Notes: generated by a model from the sequence alone, not told the origin. Shown: positions 21,493 through 32,835, numbered from the stretch's first letter. The stretch: 64,000 nt of DNA from Lucinisca nassula (GCA_963580285.1 OY757014.1:15204725-15268724), one strand, 5' to 3'. Translations and numbers: made by a program.

Positions 21493-22503
21493 AATGGCAT
21501 AACTCTTAAAGGGGTAATGATGATAATCATGGATTTCTATCATGATTATGATGATGATGATGATGATTTCATGTTTAATAAAGTGTTAACCATCTCTGTG
21601 GGTCATAAGTGTCAAACAGTTGATGATTATTTCTAATAAGAAACATATTTTGAAGCCACATTCCAAGTAATTCCCTAGGGATTTCTTGATATTAACAAAT
21701 ATGCATGGAAGTAGTTTTTTTTTCTTGAAAGTGTATCAGAGCCCTAGATAAGCGTGCGTAATGCGTTTTCAAGCATATTTTTAAGCGAAAAACGCATTAG
21801 AAATGAAACCCGAACGTAAGAAAACGTACCGATAAACGCCCGGTACGCAATTCCGGTTTTTATCAGACGTAACCTGAATTGCAGTATTTGCTAATTGAAC
21901 ACGCTATAATCTGTTTCATTACAAATGCTTATCGATTTTTTGGTTGGAATTGTAAGCACTTGGGCCACAGTGCAAACAATCAAACAACATGGCTTCTGAT
22001 CAATTTAACGTCCGTGCTGGACGTTTCAAGAAGAATTACGCTAAAAATACGGCGTCATTGTTAAGATGCTTAACTAAATTCTAAATTTAGCGCACCATCC
22101 AACTGAGGTAATGGCCAAGTTTGACCGACTCAGTATATGAAGATAGATAGATAGGGATGAGCAGGCAGAACAAAACAGTGAAAAGATTGTAAGAAAAAAT
22201 ATATTGACGGTGTTGACCATTCGGAAAAAGGCCAAAAAGCATTTTGGCACAACTGTTTCATTTATTAAACCTTTACTCATTGACTTTTCAACTTTCCGCA
22301 TTGGAATTTAAAACTGGGAGTAAAATACTCATTAGCTGAAAACCTTATCTAGAGCTCTGAAGTGTATGTTCATGTATTTAACACAACTGCCTCGATTTTA
22401 GTGAGAACACAGCCCAACTTATCTCTATATTAATGTTGAATATTGAGGATGATTATTTCTTCACAAAAAACTGTGTCTTAATGAAAAAGTTAAAGAAGAT
22501 TTA

Positions 22504-22624
22504 ACACGGGGGTAATACCATTTTCTACACCTGTGTTGTCGACCGAGTCGGTACTGTGTAAAGCTGCTGTCGACCGAGAAATACGGTTTTCGACCGAGCA
22601 GTACGGATGTCGACAGAGGAGGGT
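22504..22624 (+). repeat. Left 121 bp terminal inverted repeat
   Basis: Contains GTCGACCGAG at about 22538 and 22569 and TCGACCGAG at about 22590, alternating with TACTGTGTAAAGCTGCT and AGTACGGATGTCGAC. Such spaced motifs are typical transposase-binding subterminal repeats. Confidence 0.85.
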
Positions 22625-23138
22625 AGTCGATAAATTCGCTGTAAATGTGTTATTTTTGTGTATGTCTGTTCATTTTTGTGGTGCCAAATCGTTTGTGAAA
22701 TAGTTTGCTGTTGTTTCAAGTGTTTTGGAAGTCTGACTAATAGCCTGTTTTGACGCTGAGCGGAATTAAACGGGAAAATATATAAAATAAGTACTTCCGG
22801 GGAAATGCGTGGCTCTTATTCAGTGTCATGGAATATCGAGGACGAAATGTTGGAGATACATCATTAACATACGCGATAACCTTTTATTTGTGTGTCAACA
22901 TGTCTTTATATGCATCTGTGGACCTGTTTATAGTTTCATCGATACGGCTGTCGATGAAGTGACAGTTTGCGGGGTACAGTTGTCGACGTTACTGGGTACG
23001 GATGTCGATGATTCAACGAGAGTGTAAGGGACATATTTACTGGAAATTAACCCCAGTTAAACAATAAAATAACTGTTGCATTCTTCGTCAGGCTTTGTTT
23101 GTTTGTTTGAAATGGCTGACTGATAATAAACTATCGTT

Positions 23139-23352
23139 GCTTTGTTTTGATTTGAGGTTTAACGCCCCCGTCAACACTGTAAAGGTCATTTTGGAGACGT
23201 TTCTTCCAATTTTGTGGGCGAAAACCTGAGAACCCTGAGAAAAACCACCTGACCTTCCGTTGCAGAACTTGGCATCTCACATGTGACCCGAGCGAGGCTC
23301 GAACCACAGCGGTGAGAGTCAGCGCTCTTAACCACCAGGCCACGGAGGCCCG
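23139..23352 (-). mobile_element. tRNA-derived SINE, complete
   Basis: On the minus strand: head GGCCTCCGTGGCCTGGTGGT with A box TGGCCTGGTGGTTAAGAG and B box GGTTCGAGCC, body CCCACAAAATTGGAAGAAAC, and tail GGGGCGTTAAACCTCAAATC shared with the other bivalve-type SINEs here. A partial copy lies at 31875-32027. Confidence 0.85.
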
Positions 23353-23751
23353 TCACAAATGAGATTGGTCATTAGGTTTTTAGCTCACCCTAGCCGCAAG
23401 CTCAGCAAGTGAGTATACTCATGCCCCGGCATCCGTCGTCGTCCGTTCACATTCTGCAAACATCTCACCCATCACGAAAACACGCCTATGTAATATTGAC
23501 CCCCGTAAACCCCACTTTTATATAGTAAAACTGGGGTTTACAGGCGTATATATTATTTTTCTAATTTCAGCAAACAAAAAAAAAAAAAAAAAAGTTTGGT
23601 GGGTATTCGTTAGAACCGCTAGGTCGAAGCTATTCTAACGAGTGCCCTCAATCTATGTTAAGAGCAGTAATAAGCAAAATTCAGTATTTTCATGCGAAAA
23701 GTTTCATATTGGGAGGCGTGTTATGGGGCGCCGTTTTACTATTTATTCCGT

Positions 23752-23915
23752 ATTTATGGGTATCCATAATTATTTATGGATATCCATAATTCGAATTATA
23801 GATATCCATAATTCGTATTATGGATATCCATTATTATTTATGGATATCCATAATTATTTCTGGATATCCGTAATTCGAATTATTGGTATCCATAATTCGA
23901 TAGTGGATATCAACA
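23752..23915. repeat. GGATATCC palindrome array, left block
   Basis: About seven units of roughly 22 bp, TTATGGATATCCATAATTCG. Each unit is self-complementary, so the block can form serial hairpins. Confidence 0.9.
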
Positions 23916-23983
23916 AGGCAACGCAAGCGTAGCATCCCCTCGCAACTGCATACCATTCATTAACATGAAAATCCAATCTGAAT

Positions 23984-25430
23984 ATGTTAGACCATTGTGA
24001 CCTTGACCTTTGACCCCTGACCTTGAAATTCAATAAGGTTCATCCTCTGTAAATGGTGAACATTTGTGGAAGGTTTGATGCTTCTACGATGACTACTGTG
24101 TCGTCTATCCTGCTCACAAGGTTTTCAAGGTCAAGTCCATTGTGACCTTGACCTTTGACTCCTGACCTTGAAATTCAATAGGGTTCATCCTCTGTACATG
24201 GTGAACATTTGTGGAAGGTTTGATGCTTCTACGATGAATACTGTGTCTTCTATCCTGCTCACAAGGTTTTCAAGGTCAAGTCCATTGTGACCTTGACCTT
24301 TGACCCCTGACCTTGAAATTCAATAGGGTTCATCATCTGTACATGGCGAACATTTGTGGAAGGTTTGATGCTTCTACGATGAATACTGTGTCGTCTATCC
24401 TGCTCACAAGGTTTTCAAGGTCAAGTCCACTGTGACCTTGACCTTTGACCCCTGACCTTGAAATTCAATAGGGTTCATCCTCTGTACATGGTGAACATTT
24501 GTGGAAGGTTTGATGCTTCTACGATGAATACTGTGTCTTCTATCCTGCTCACAAGGTTTTCAAGGTCAAGTCCATTGTGACCTTGACCTTTGACCCCTGA
24601 CCTTGAAATTCAATAGGGTTCATCCTCTGTACATGGTGAACATTTGTGGAAGGTTTGATGCTTCTACGATGAATACTGTGTCGTCTATCCTGCTCACAAG
24701 GTTTTCAAGGTCAAGTCCACTGTGACCTTGACCTTTGACCCCTGACCTTGAAATTCAATAGGGTTCATCCTCTGTACATGGTGAACATTTGTGGAAGGTT
24801 TGATGCTTCTACGATGAATACTGTGTCGTCTATCCTGCTCACAAGGTTTTCAAGGTCAAGTCCATTGTGAACCTTGACCTTTGACCCCTGACCTTGAAAT
24901 TCAATAGGGTTCATCCTCTGTACATGGTGAACATTTGTGGAAGGTGTGATGCTTCTACGATGAATACTGTGTCGTCTATCCTGCTCACAAGGTTTTCAAA
25001 GTCAAGTCCATTGTGACCTTGACCTTTGACCCCTGACCTTGAAATTCAATAGGGTTCATCCTCTATACATGGTGAACATTTGTGGAAGGTTTGATGCTTC
25101 TATGATGAATACTGTGTCTTCTATCCTGCTCACAAGGTTTTCAAGGTCAAGTCCATTGTGACCTTGACCTTTGACCCCTGACCTTGAAATTCAATAGGGT
25201 TCATCCTCTATACATGGTGAACATTTGTGGAAGGTTTGATGCTTCTATGATGAATACTGTGTCTTCTATCCTGCTCACAAGGTTTTCAAGGTCAAGTCCA
25301 TTGTGACCTTGACCTTTGACCCCTGACCTTGAAATTCAATAGGGTTCATCCTCTGTACATGGTGAACATTTGTGGAAGGTTTGATGCTTCTACGATGAAT
25401 ACTGTGTCTTCTATCCTGCTCACAAGGTTC
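23984..25430. repeat. 145 bp satellite, ten units
   Basis: TGACCTTGACCTTTGACC recurs near 23998, 24143, 24288, 24433, 24578, 24723, 24868, 25014, 25159 and 25304, i.e. every 145 bp. The remainder of the unit includes AATTCAATAGGGTTCATCCT and GGTTTGATGCTTCTACGATG. Identity is very high, indicating recent homogenisation. Confidence 0.95.
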
Positions 25431-25436
25431 CGGACA

Positions 25437-25470
25437 GACAGACACACACACACACACACACACACAGACA
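25437..25470. repeat. CA microsatellite
   Basis: About 12 CA dinucleotides after ACAGACAGACA; overlapping frames in both directions are translations of it. Confidence 0.95.
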
Positions 25471-25554
25471 CACTAACACACGGACGCACGGCACCGATGC
25501 TATATCCCCATTCGCAACGTTGTTGCGAGGGGATAATAAATCGATGTGAATTAA

Positions 25555-25852
25555 TGATATACATAAATAGAATAATGGTTATCCATTATTCGATTTATTG
25601 ATATCCATAAATCGAATTATGAATATCCATTATTCGGCTGATTTATGGATATCCATAAATCAAATTATGGATATCCATAAATCCAATTATGGATATCAAT
25701 AAATCGATTTATGGATATCATTAATTTAGATCGAAATATGGATATCCATTTATCGAATTATGGATATCCTTAATTCGAATTATGGATATCCATTATTCGG
25801 CTGAATTATGGATATCCATAAATCGAATTATGGATATCCATAATTCTCCCCT
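25555..25852. repeat. GGATATCC palindrome array, continuation of left block
   Basis: About twelve units of ATTATGGATATCCATAAATC type, cut from the block at 23752-23915 by the 145 bp satellite element. Confidence 0.9.
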
Positions 25853-26010
25853 GCAAATAAACCTAATGAATAGTGACTGCTCCCTTTGCAAAAAAAAAAA
25901 AATCGACTATTCGCGTCACATTTCCGATTTAGGTGTGTAATAAAAGCTGGGATGGAGGTGGAGGTAATGTCGGGTAGGCTTAGTGGTGGCCTTTGGTGTG
26001 GGAGAGATAT

Positions 26011-26128
26011 GTTTTGTTTGATTTGAGGTTTAACCTCCCCTTCAATGTTATTTAGGGCATTTTGGAGACGTTGCTTCCAGTTATGTTGGTCATTAAGCCT
26101 TCAATGAGATTAAATGACATCTCAATCC
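26011..26128 (-). mobile_element. SINE B fragment, host of a nested SINE
   Basis: GTTTGATTTGAGGTTTAAC, CATTTTGGAGACGTTGCTTC and AAATGACATCTCAATCC match the 3' part of the SINE B copies (26618, 29329, 45965). It resumes at 26446 with ATGCCGCCCATTGACTCGCA after the SINE A insertion and runs to about 26590. Confidence 0.75.
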
Positions 26129-26435
26129 CGCCGGCTTCGGTAGCTCAGTCGGATGCGCGTCTGACTGGTGAACAGGAGGAAGCGGGTTCGATACCTGCCG
26201 GGGTCGGCAACATTCTTTCATGGAGATTGATCATGAAATATTTTCTACAGTCATTCTCTCCCTTTCGCTGATTCAAGAAGGGCAGTTGTCAGTTTCTGGC
26301 GAAAGAATGTGCACTGTACTGGTTAACTGCTTACGTATAAGCTTGCCCAGGAAAAGTGTGGATAGGTAAACTAACCGGCTCAAAAATGACCTAAATTAGT
26401 GTTTACTGTGCCATTAAACTTAAATACAAACAAAC
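26129..26435 (+). mobile_element. tRNA-derived SINE A, complete, with 10 bp target duplication
   Basis: Head GCCGGCTTCGGTAGCTCAGT with A box TAGCTCAGTCGGATG and B box GGTTCGATACC, body GAAAGAATGTGCACTGTACT, tail TTAAACTTAAATACAAACAA. ATCTCAATCC flanks both sides (26119-26128, 26436-26445). Other copies: 32190-32478 (minus) and 55530-55842. Confidence 0.9.
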
Positions 26436-26617
26436 ATCTCAATCCATGCCGCCCATTGACTCGCACGACTGTGCTTGGACAGACTAAGACCTTCTAAACT
26501 ATTTACCAGTACTCTCAGCTCATGCAGCGAAATCTTTTTCTCCAAGCCAACATGGGCGGGGGCCAGTAGATATATCTGAATCTGCTTGGTACTCCATACA
26601 TCTCGAGAAGAGTATTT

Positions 26618-26925
26618 GTTTGTTTGATTTGAGGTTTAACGTCCCCGTCAACTCTGTAAAGGTCATTTTGGAGACGTTGCTTCCAATTTTGTGGGACTTT
26701 TACCCGACCTTGAGATGAAATGATATCTCAAGCCCTGCCGCCCAAATCTACCAATAGGGTTTATTAACATGGACGGGCCGACTCATACCGCTTTGCCTGG
26801 GCAGGCTTAGATCCTCTAAGCGGTTTTCCAGTACTCGTGTGCGGGTCGGTTTCAGCTCTGCGTGGAAGCATCATGCAGCCCATCTATTTCTTCAAGCCCC
26901 GATTGGCAGGGGCCGTCAAATAGAG
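26618..26925 (-). mobile_element. SINE B copy
   Basis: On the minus strand it runs from the GGGGCTTGAAGAAATAGATG region to GACGTTAAACCTCAAATCAA. With the inverted copy at 27200-27497 it forms a large hairpin with about 270 bp of loop. Confidence 0.8.
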
Positions 26926-27199
26926 TGTTATATGGATATATGTTATATAACGACCATGTGCATTTTTCTCCAGAAAGCATGCACGGATTGCCTTTTTGGA
27001 TCATTATAATCTTACGTCCGATTAGGTGCCCAGTCCTCATAGAGGTGATTCCAAAGGGACCGGATGCGTTGGCCGGAATTTCCAGATTTTACGGCTGGTT
27101 CCGATATTTAACTGCACACATGGCGGGAGTTCAGCTTATGCCGTCCGTTGCTTTGGAAGCCTTACGGGCTTAAAAGGCTGCACGACAGAAAGGTCCATT

Positions 27200-27497
27200 T
27201 CAGCCCCCGCCCATAGGGCTTGAAGAAATATATGGGCTGCATGATGCTTCCACGCAGAGCTGAACCTGGCCCGCACACTAGTACTGGTAAACCGCTTAGA
27301 GGATCTAAGCATGTCCAGGAACCGCCGTGCGAGGCGGATCGTCTATGCTTATAAACCCTATTGGTTTCATTGGGCGACAGGGCTTGAGAAGTCATTTCAT
27401 CTCAATGTCGGGTAAAGTCCCACAAAATTGGAAGCAACGTCTCCAAAATGACCTTTACAGTGTTGACGGGGACGTTAAACCTCAAATCAAACAAACA
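27200..27497 (+). mobile_element. SINE B copy, inverted relative to 26618
   Basis: CATAGGGCTTGAAGAAATAT, CCGCTTAGAGGATCTAAGC and GACGGGGACGTTAAACCTCA in order. The 26926-27199 interval is unassigned. Confidence 0.82.
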
Positions 27498-27612
27498 CAA
27501 TTGACCGGCCATCATCTTCCATCGATGATGGAGACCTTGAAGATTTTGAAGATTTTTACAATAAACAATCACGTGTTTAGGGAGAAATCATTAAACCAAA
27601 AGCATTTGCGGT

Positions 27613-27848
27613 GATTTATGGATATCCATAATTCGAATTATAGATATCCATAAATCGATCTGAATTATGGATATCCATAAATCAAATTATGGATATCCAT
27701 TATTCGAATTATGGATATCCATAAATCAGAGGAATAATGGATATCCATAAATCGAATTAAGGATATCCCTAATTCGAATTATGGATATCCATAAATCGAT
27801 CTGAATTTATGATATCCATTAATCGAATTATGGATATCCATAAATACG
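27613..27848. repeat. GGATATCC palindrome array, right block
   Basis: About ten units of TTATGGATATCCATAATTCG type leading into the right terminal repeat. Confidence 0.9.
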
Positions 27849-27890
27849 GATTAAATAGTAAAACGGCGCCCCATACGTGTTTTCGTAATG

Positions 27891-28268
27891 TCTGAAAACG
27901 GATTGGCCAATCAAAGCCAATACTTTTTTAACCTCTTTTGGTAGGGGGAACGCTGGTTTGTTCGCGGCATCTGGGTCAAATGACCAAGATGGCTACCACA
28001 CCCATATATGGTTAAACTATTGAAAAGCTTCTCTAGGACCAGTCAAGAAATTTGTATGTAACAGATAGGACTCCAGCACATCATAATTTGTTCAAATGAA
28101 GATCTTGGGATTACTCCGAACTTATCTCCAGACACGGTCAAATTTTACAGCCTATCCTTTTCTATAGGAAAAATTAAAATAATTAATTTTTCAGAAGCTA
28201 TTACAGCCAGTGAAAGTTGGTAGGCAACTAATTGAGATTCTTCACATGTGTGTGGATTTGGTGAGTGA
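27891..28268. other. No gene seen
   Basis: CATCTGGGTCAAATGACCAA and ATGGCTACCACACCCATATA (27967-28007) resemble the 450 bp satellite at 34385-36560, so part is a satellite fragment. Confidence 0.5.
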
Positions 28269-28432
28269 GTGAGTGAGTGTTTAAGTTTTACGTCCCACCA
28301 ACAACTAAGGTCATATGGAGACAGGCCCTCGGTTTAAAGACTCATCCGAAAGTCCGGAGAAGCCAGAGATCCATCCTGCGACCCCTAGTTTACAAGGTGA
28401 GTAGCGTAACCACTACACCACGGAGGCTTCTG
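28269..28432 (-). mobile_element. tRNA-derived SINE C
   Basis: Minus strand: GCCTCCGTGGTGTAGTGGTT head (A-box-like), then CGGAGAAGC-region and TTAAACCGAGGGCCTGTCTC body, ending GGGACGTAAAACTTAAAC. The plus-strand copy is at 47365-47515. Confidence 0.78.
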
Positions 28433-28434
28433 TG

Positions 28435-28760
28435 TGGATTTGGTACCGATTCCTCACATGTGTGAAGTATTGGTATCAATTATACTCTTGTGTGAGAAAT
28501 TGGTACCAATTCTTCTCATGTGTGGAAATCGGTACCAGTTCTTTAAATGTAAGACACGTGTAATAGTAATTGGTACAAATTCCCCACACCCCATAAACAC
28601 AGGTCACAGGTGTGACGAATACTTACCATTTCTTTACACGTCAGACATTGTCAACGAATTCTTCACATGTGTGAGGAATTGATACCAATTCTTCACACCC
28701 TATAAAAAGTCGCACTAGTTTTTCACAGGTGTGACGAATACTTACCAATTCTTTATACGT
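28435..28760. repeat. Degenerate minisatellite of GGTACCAATTCTTCACATGTGTG
   Basis: About eight to nine units of 30-40 bp containing the palindromes GGTACC and CACATGTG; AGGTGTGACGAATACTTACC occurs twice. Confidence 0.75.
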
Positions 28761-28913
28761 CAGAAAATTCAGACATCAACATTTTTCGAAATTGACCATA
28801 TGTAAATTTGGGTGTGAAATTTACGAAATGAGAAGTTTACGGTTCAACAAAGTCATCCCTAGACATATTGGAAGTGTTGGTGGTGACAGTGATGCAGGTG
28901 TGTGGCAAGGTAT

Positions 28914-28941
28914 ACTTCTTCTTCTTCTTCTTCTTCTTCTC
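28914..28941. repeat. TTC microsatellite
   Basis: About nine CTT repeats. Confidence 0.95.
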
Positions 28942-29328
28942 TATTAAATCATATTATCCCGATTACTAAATTTCGTTTAAATATACACGTGTAGTTTTTA
29001 AAAAAAATCTTAGAAAGCCTTCCGTAGACAAGTTATAGGATAAAGCGGTATTGAACAGTTCTGCGTTGTGTTATCCAGGGTCTGACACTGGCTGCAAAAC
29101 TGCATCTGGTGAGGAAATCACGACGGCCATACTGGCATTGACCACCCGTCAGCATTTGTATACCCACAATTCCAAACAACTTATTAGAAACCATATTACC
29201 GCTGATAGGTGACTTTTGTTTCAAATACAGCTAAGCACGGGACATGTCAAGACATTGCCCAATGAAAATCAACATGTCATCCCCGTTAGGAATGACAAAA
29301 AGTCTGTTCTAAAATCAACATAGACAAA
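28942..29328. other. No gene seen
   Basis: No repeat or credible frame; the 63-codon minus frame at 29033-29224 has no recognisable motif. Confidence 0.4.
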
Positions 29329-29627
29329 CCGCCCCCGCCCATCGAGGCTTGAAGAAATAGATGGGCTGCATGATGCTTCCACGCAGAGCTGAATCCGACC
29401 CTCACACGAATACTGGTAACCCGTTTAGAGGATCTAAGCCTGCCCAGTCAAAAGCGGTGTGAGTCGGACCGTCCATGCTTATAAACCCTATTGGTTTAAT
29501 TGGGCGACAGGGCTTGAGATGTCATTTCATCTTAACTCGGGTAAAAGTCCAACAAAGTTGGAAGCTACGTCTCCAAAATGACATATACAGTGTTGACGGG
29601 GACGTTAAACCTCAAATCAAACAAAAA
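29329..29627 (+). mobile_element. SINE B copy
   Basis: CATCGAGGCTTGAAGAAATA start, GGATCTAAGCCTGCCCAG middle, GACGTTAAACCTCAAATCAA end and A-rich tail. Confidence 0.82.
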
Positions 29628-29684
29628 CAAAGAATAGACAACTGATAAACTATCTTAACATGTCGGTTCAGTTATCTGGTTATG

Positions 29685-29905
29685 TTTGTTTGTTTGAGGG
29701 AGGTTTAACGTTCCCGTCAACAATATTTTAGTCATTTTGGAGACGCTGCTTTCAATATCGTGGGACTTTTACCCGACATTGAGATAAAATGTCATTATAT
29801 GCACGGACGGTCCAACTCGCACCACTTTGCCTGGGCAGGCTAAGACCCACTAAGCGGTTTACCACTACTTATGTACGGTCGATTTCTCCTCAGCGTTAAC
29901 CATAT
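29685..29905 (-). mobile_element. SINE B fragment
   Basis: GAGGTTTAACGTTCCCGTCA and TTTGCCTGGGCAGGCTAAGA are present; the tRNA-like end is missing. Confidence 0.72.
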
Positions 29906-30292
29906 ATACCTCCTTTACTTAAATATGCACTTGCGCACACATAACAAACGCAAAATCAAAGCACTAAGAGTACTGGTGGGTCGATTTTCACTGACTATAG
30001 GTCGGAAACGTCCTGGACCATGATTTAAACTGCTTAATTTACCCTTGAAATCCGATTTTTAAGTATATAGTGTAGATCTTGATCAGATGCCGCATTCTGT
30101 GGCGTCTGGTCTGGGTCTTCACTGTTTGCCAAGCCCAACCTATGATTCCAAGATAACCCTTTTACACAACACTCAGACCTCAGTCACTGCGGCTGTTTTC
30201 TATAAAAAAAAGTTATTCGGACAAGTCTGTGATAGTCACGTGGACTGAAGAGCTTTTCTGCTTAGGAATTTTGGGTAGTCGGAGAAGGAGCT
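29906..30292. repeat. Spacer with GCAAACAG-family palindrome at 30066-30129
   Basis: TATAGTGTAGATCTTGATCA pairs with TCTGGGTCTTCACTGTTTGC across GATGCCGCATTCTGTGGCGTC. The rest has no gene. Confidence 0.65.
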
Positions 30293-30564
30293 CATCACGA
30301 AAACACACCTATATAATTTTGACCCCCTTGAACCCCACTTTTATATAGTGAAACTGGGGTTTAAAGGGGTAAACCTTATTTTTCATATTTCTGCTCATAT
30401 ACATAGATTCTGGGTACTTGTTAGAACCGCGCGTTCACACAATCTATTTTTGAGCAGAAATACAAAAAGTATCAGATATTTTTTTTTTTTTTTTCTGAAA
30501 ATTTTCATTTTTGTTTTTAGGGTAAAATTTTCAATTTATTTTAATAGGCATGTTTTCGTAATGT
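30293..30564. mobile_element. MITE, ACGAAAACACACC family
   Basis: Left CATCACGAAAACACACCTAT and right AGGCATGTTTTCGTAATG. The usual central hairpin is reduced to GAACCGCGCGTTC. A T tract (30480-30494) is inside. Confidence 0.85.
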
Positions 30565-31004
30565 CTCAGGAGGGGTAGGTAGTGATGAGTATTCTGTGGT
30601 AAATTGTTAAACGCCATGGCAAGTATAAACTAAATGCAACTTACAAATGGTTTACACATATATAGCACAAAACTTAACCAAACGAAAATGTAAACCGAAT
30701 TTTTCAAAGGTCATAGCTTTGTTAATATTTGGTGGACAGTAATTCTCGAAACTTAAGGCACATCTTCACATCTTAGCCTAACTACATACACATTTTAGGC
30801 TTGATCGTATGAAAAATGTATAGTAGGAGTTATACGGAAACGAAAAAATAGTTTATGAACGGACGGACGGACACCAACCCCATAACTTAATACGACCGTT
30901 TTTTTGTTTTTTTTTTTGTTTTTGTTTTGTTGTTGTTGTTGGATTTCAAACGGGTATATAAAAAGATTTTTCCTAAGTCATCAGGTCTTCTATAAGGCCT
31001 TGTT
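30565..31004. other. No gene; T-rich stretch
   Basis: AACGGACGGACGGACACC at about 30857 followed by T/GTT-rich sequence (30898-30945) is the end structure of a bivalve non-autonomous element, remainder unassigned. Confidence 0.45.
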
Positions 31005-31380
31005 TATCTGTTTCATGTGTTGTTAACGTCCCTGTTAACACTGTATGAGTCTTTTTTGAGACATTGCTGCTAATCTGTCACCCAATGAAACTAAATGGTT
31101 GAAATGCATGAACGGTCCAACTCGAGCCACTTTTCCGGGGCAGGCTTAGAACTTCTAGGCGATTTAACACTACTCATGTGCGGCCGGTATCAGCTCTGCG
31201 TGGAAGCATCATGCAGCCCAATCTATTTCTTCAATCCCCGATGGAAGGGGGCCGATCAGACCTTGGGGCAATATAGGGCCTATTGGACCGCACGAGCTGA
31301 AACCGACCGAACTTTGAAGTATTGCTGAACCGCCTAAAAAGATCTAAGCCTGCCCAGACAAAGTGCTGCGAATCAGACTT
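31005..31380 (-). mobile_element. SINE B, degraded, with inverted partial copy
   Basis: TTAACGTCCCTGTTAACACT to CATCATGCAGCCCAATCTAT on one side, then AACCGCCTAAAAAGATCTAA (31326) in the opposite orientation. Confidence 0.65.
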
Positions 31381-31874
31381 ATCTTAAACCTCGGCAGTTT
31401 CTTTGAGCAAAAACCTGAAATTTGCAATCCTTTTGTATATCTTTCTGGACCACAATTTAATGGAAAAGAAACTGATTAGTAAAACGTAAAGTATTGAGTG
31501 GAAATAAAGAACACCACTCTCGGCTTATCAGATACAATATAGCTCCCATCGAATCCGCCAAAAAGTCATTTAACAACTCAGTCTGTAACTGTTGGCAGGT
31601 CACTTAGTAGTCATGAAGTTTTTGAACAGAAACCATTGCTATCTGTGCTGGGCTCAAGAACAATAAACAACGACCCATCAACGTTATGACTTTGTTTCGC
31701 TTCCTAAATATTTTATATATTTGGAAGAGTGAGAACCTTCGACCTTGGCACTGACGTTAATTCTAGTAGCATAGACATGAAAATGTTTTTACACACCCAG
31801 CGATCTTTTTTATGTTTGATTTTACGATCCTTTCAAGACTATTTCACGCATATCAAGCCGATCGTTAATCAGAG
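31381..31874. other. No gene seen
   Basis: No motif or repeat recognised. Confidence 0.4.
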
Positions 31875-32027
31875 GTGAGCGAAACCTGGAGTACCCGATG
31901 AAAAACCTCCTGACTTTCAGTTGCAGAACTTCTCATTATGTGACCTGAGCTATGCTCAAACCTACAGCGTTGAGAGACCTAATGATTAAGAGTCAGCACT
32001 CTTATCCACTAGGCCACGGAGGCCCAT
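31875..32027 (-). mobile_element. tRNA-derived SINE, partial copy
   Basis: Minus strand GGCCTCCGTGGCCTAGTGGA head, then the TTCTGCAACTGAAAGTCAGG body, as in 23139-23352; tail absent. Confidence 0.75.
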
Positions 32028-32189
32028 TACACCCAGCGACCTTTATAAATGAGGAAAAATAACGTTCTCTGTCTTTCCAACATTTACATATACATATTAT
32101 TAGAGCTATCAGCGTACCGAAAGATGTTCAGAATATATAAATCTGTTCCTATCTGTGTGTAGTAAACTTTGCAAGTTTTGTTTATTTGT

Positions 32190-32478
32190 TTTTAACGGCC
32201 CAGTCAACACTGGTTTGGGCCATGTTTGGGCCTGTCAGTGTACCTATCCACGCTTTTCCTGAGCAGGCTTATCCGTAAGCGGTTTACCAGTACAGTGCAA
32301 ATTCTGTCGCCAAAAACTGACCCCTGCCCTTCCTGAATCAGCGGAAGGGAGAGAATGACCATAGAAAAAATTTCATAATCAATCTCCACGAAAGAATGTT
32401 GCCGACCCCGGTAGGTATCGAACCCGAGTCTTCCTTATCACCAGTCAGACTGCATCCGACTGAGCTACCGCAGCCAGC
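32190..32478 (-). mobile_element. SINE A copy
   Basis: Minus-strand head GGCTGGCTGCGGTAGCTCAG, B box GGTTCGATACC, body and GACTGGGCCGTTAAA tail. Its head gives the B-box-like GGGTTCGATACCTACC. Confidence 0.85.
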
Positions 32479-32629
32479 CACACTTTGTGAGTAGTAGTAG
32501 TTATGTTCTGTTGTTTTTCGTTTCCATGGCCCCATGGACTTACTCCATAATGGCATTGCAAGACGTAAAATTTGCGAAAATGACTGCGCCTGTTATAAGT
32601 TCCCCATAAGGGAAATAGATACGCCTTAA

Positions 32630-32835
32630 GGGGGTGTGGCTACTCCTGCAAAAGTAGTTTGTCTTTGGATATGTCTAAGGGGTATACTCTTAAAGGAAAG
32701 AATTTGCTCCTGGGGAGCAAATTCTTCCCTTTTAGAGTAGACCCCTTGAGGAGCAACTTCTTCCCCCCTTTAGAGTAGACCCCTTTTTCAGTTGGACAGA
32801 GCCAACAGAGTAGCAACCATAAGGTCCTTAAAGTT
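32630..32835. repeat. Palindromic repeat, GGAAAGAATTTGCTCC
   Basis: GGAAAGAATTTGCTCC and GGAGCAAATTCTTCCC face each other around 32711, followed by a second TTCTTCCCCCCTTTAGAGTA. Partial relatives at 20440-20560 and 44675-44702. Confidence 0.7.

Larger units (their letters stand above)
23915..25545. mobile_element. Element with CCCCTCGCAAC termini carrying a 145 bp satellite
   Basis: Left CATCCCCTCGCAACTGCATA (about 23932) mirrors right CAACGTTGTTGCGAGGGGAT (about 25516). The body is the 145 bp array and a CACACA microsatellite with GGACGCACGG. It lies within the left GGATATCC block, which resumes at 25555. Confidence 0.75.
23722..27875. mobile_element. 4.15 kb element with GGGGCGCC termini and 5 bp target duplication
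   Basis: Starts TATGGGGCGCCGTTTTACTA (23722) and ends in the inverse, TAGTAAAACGGCGCCCCATA (27875). CGTGT flanks both sides (23717-23721, 27876-27880). Inverted repeats extend about 45 bp with few mismatches into blocks of GGATATCC palindromes. No transposase is visible; the centre (25853-27612) is SINEs and short unassigned sequence. A second element with a 145 bp satellite (23915-25545) sits in the left palindrome block. Confidence 0.85.
23470..27890. mobile_element. MITE, ACGAAAACACACC family, split by a 4.15 kb element
   Basis: Left part from CATCACGAAAACACGCCTAT (23470) to GGAGGCGTGT (23721); right part TTTTCGTAATG after 27880. The interruption falls in the right terminal repeat. An A tract (about 23576-23592) lies inside. 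Confidence 0.82.

Noticed and set aside
25275..25601. Frames around the CA microsatellite
   Set aside because: CVCVCV and THTHTH runs are translations of the dinucleotide repeat.
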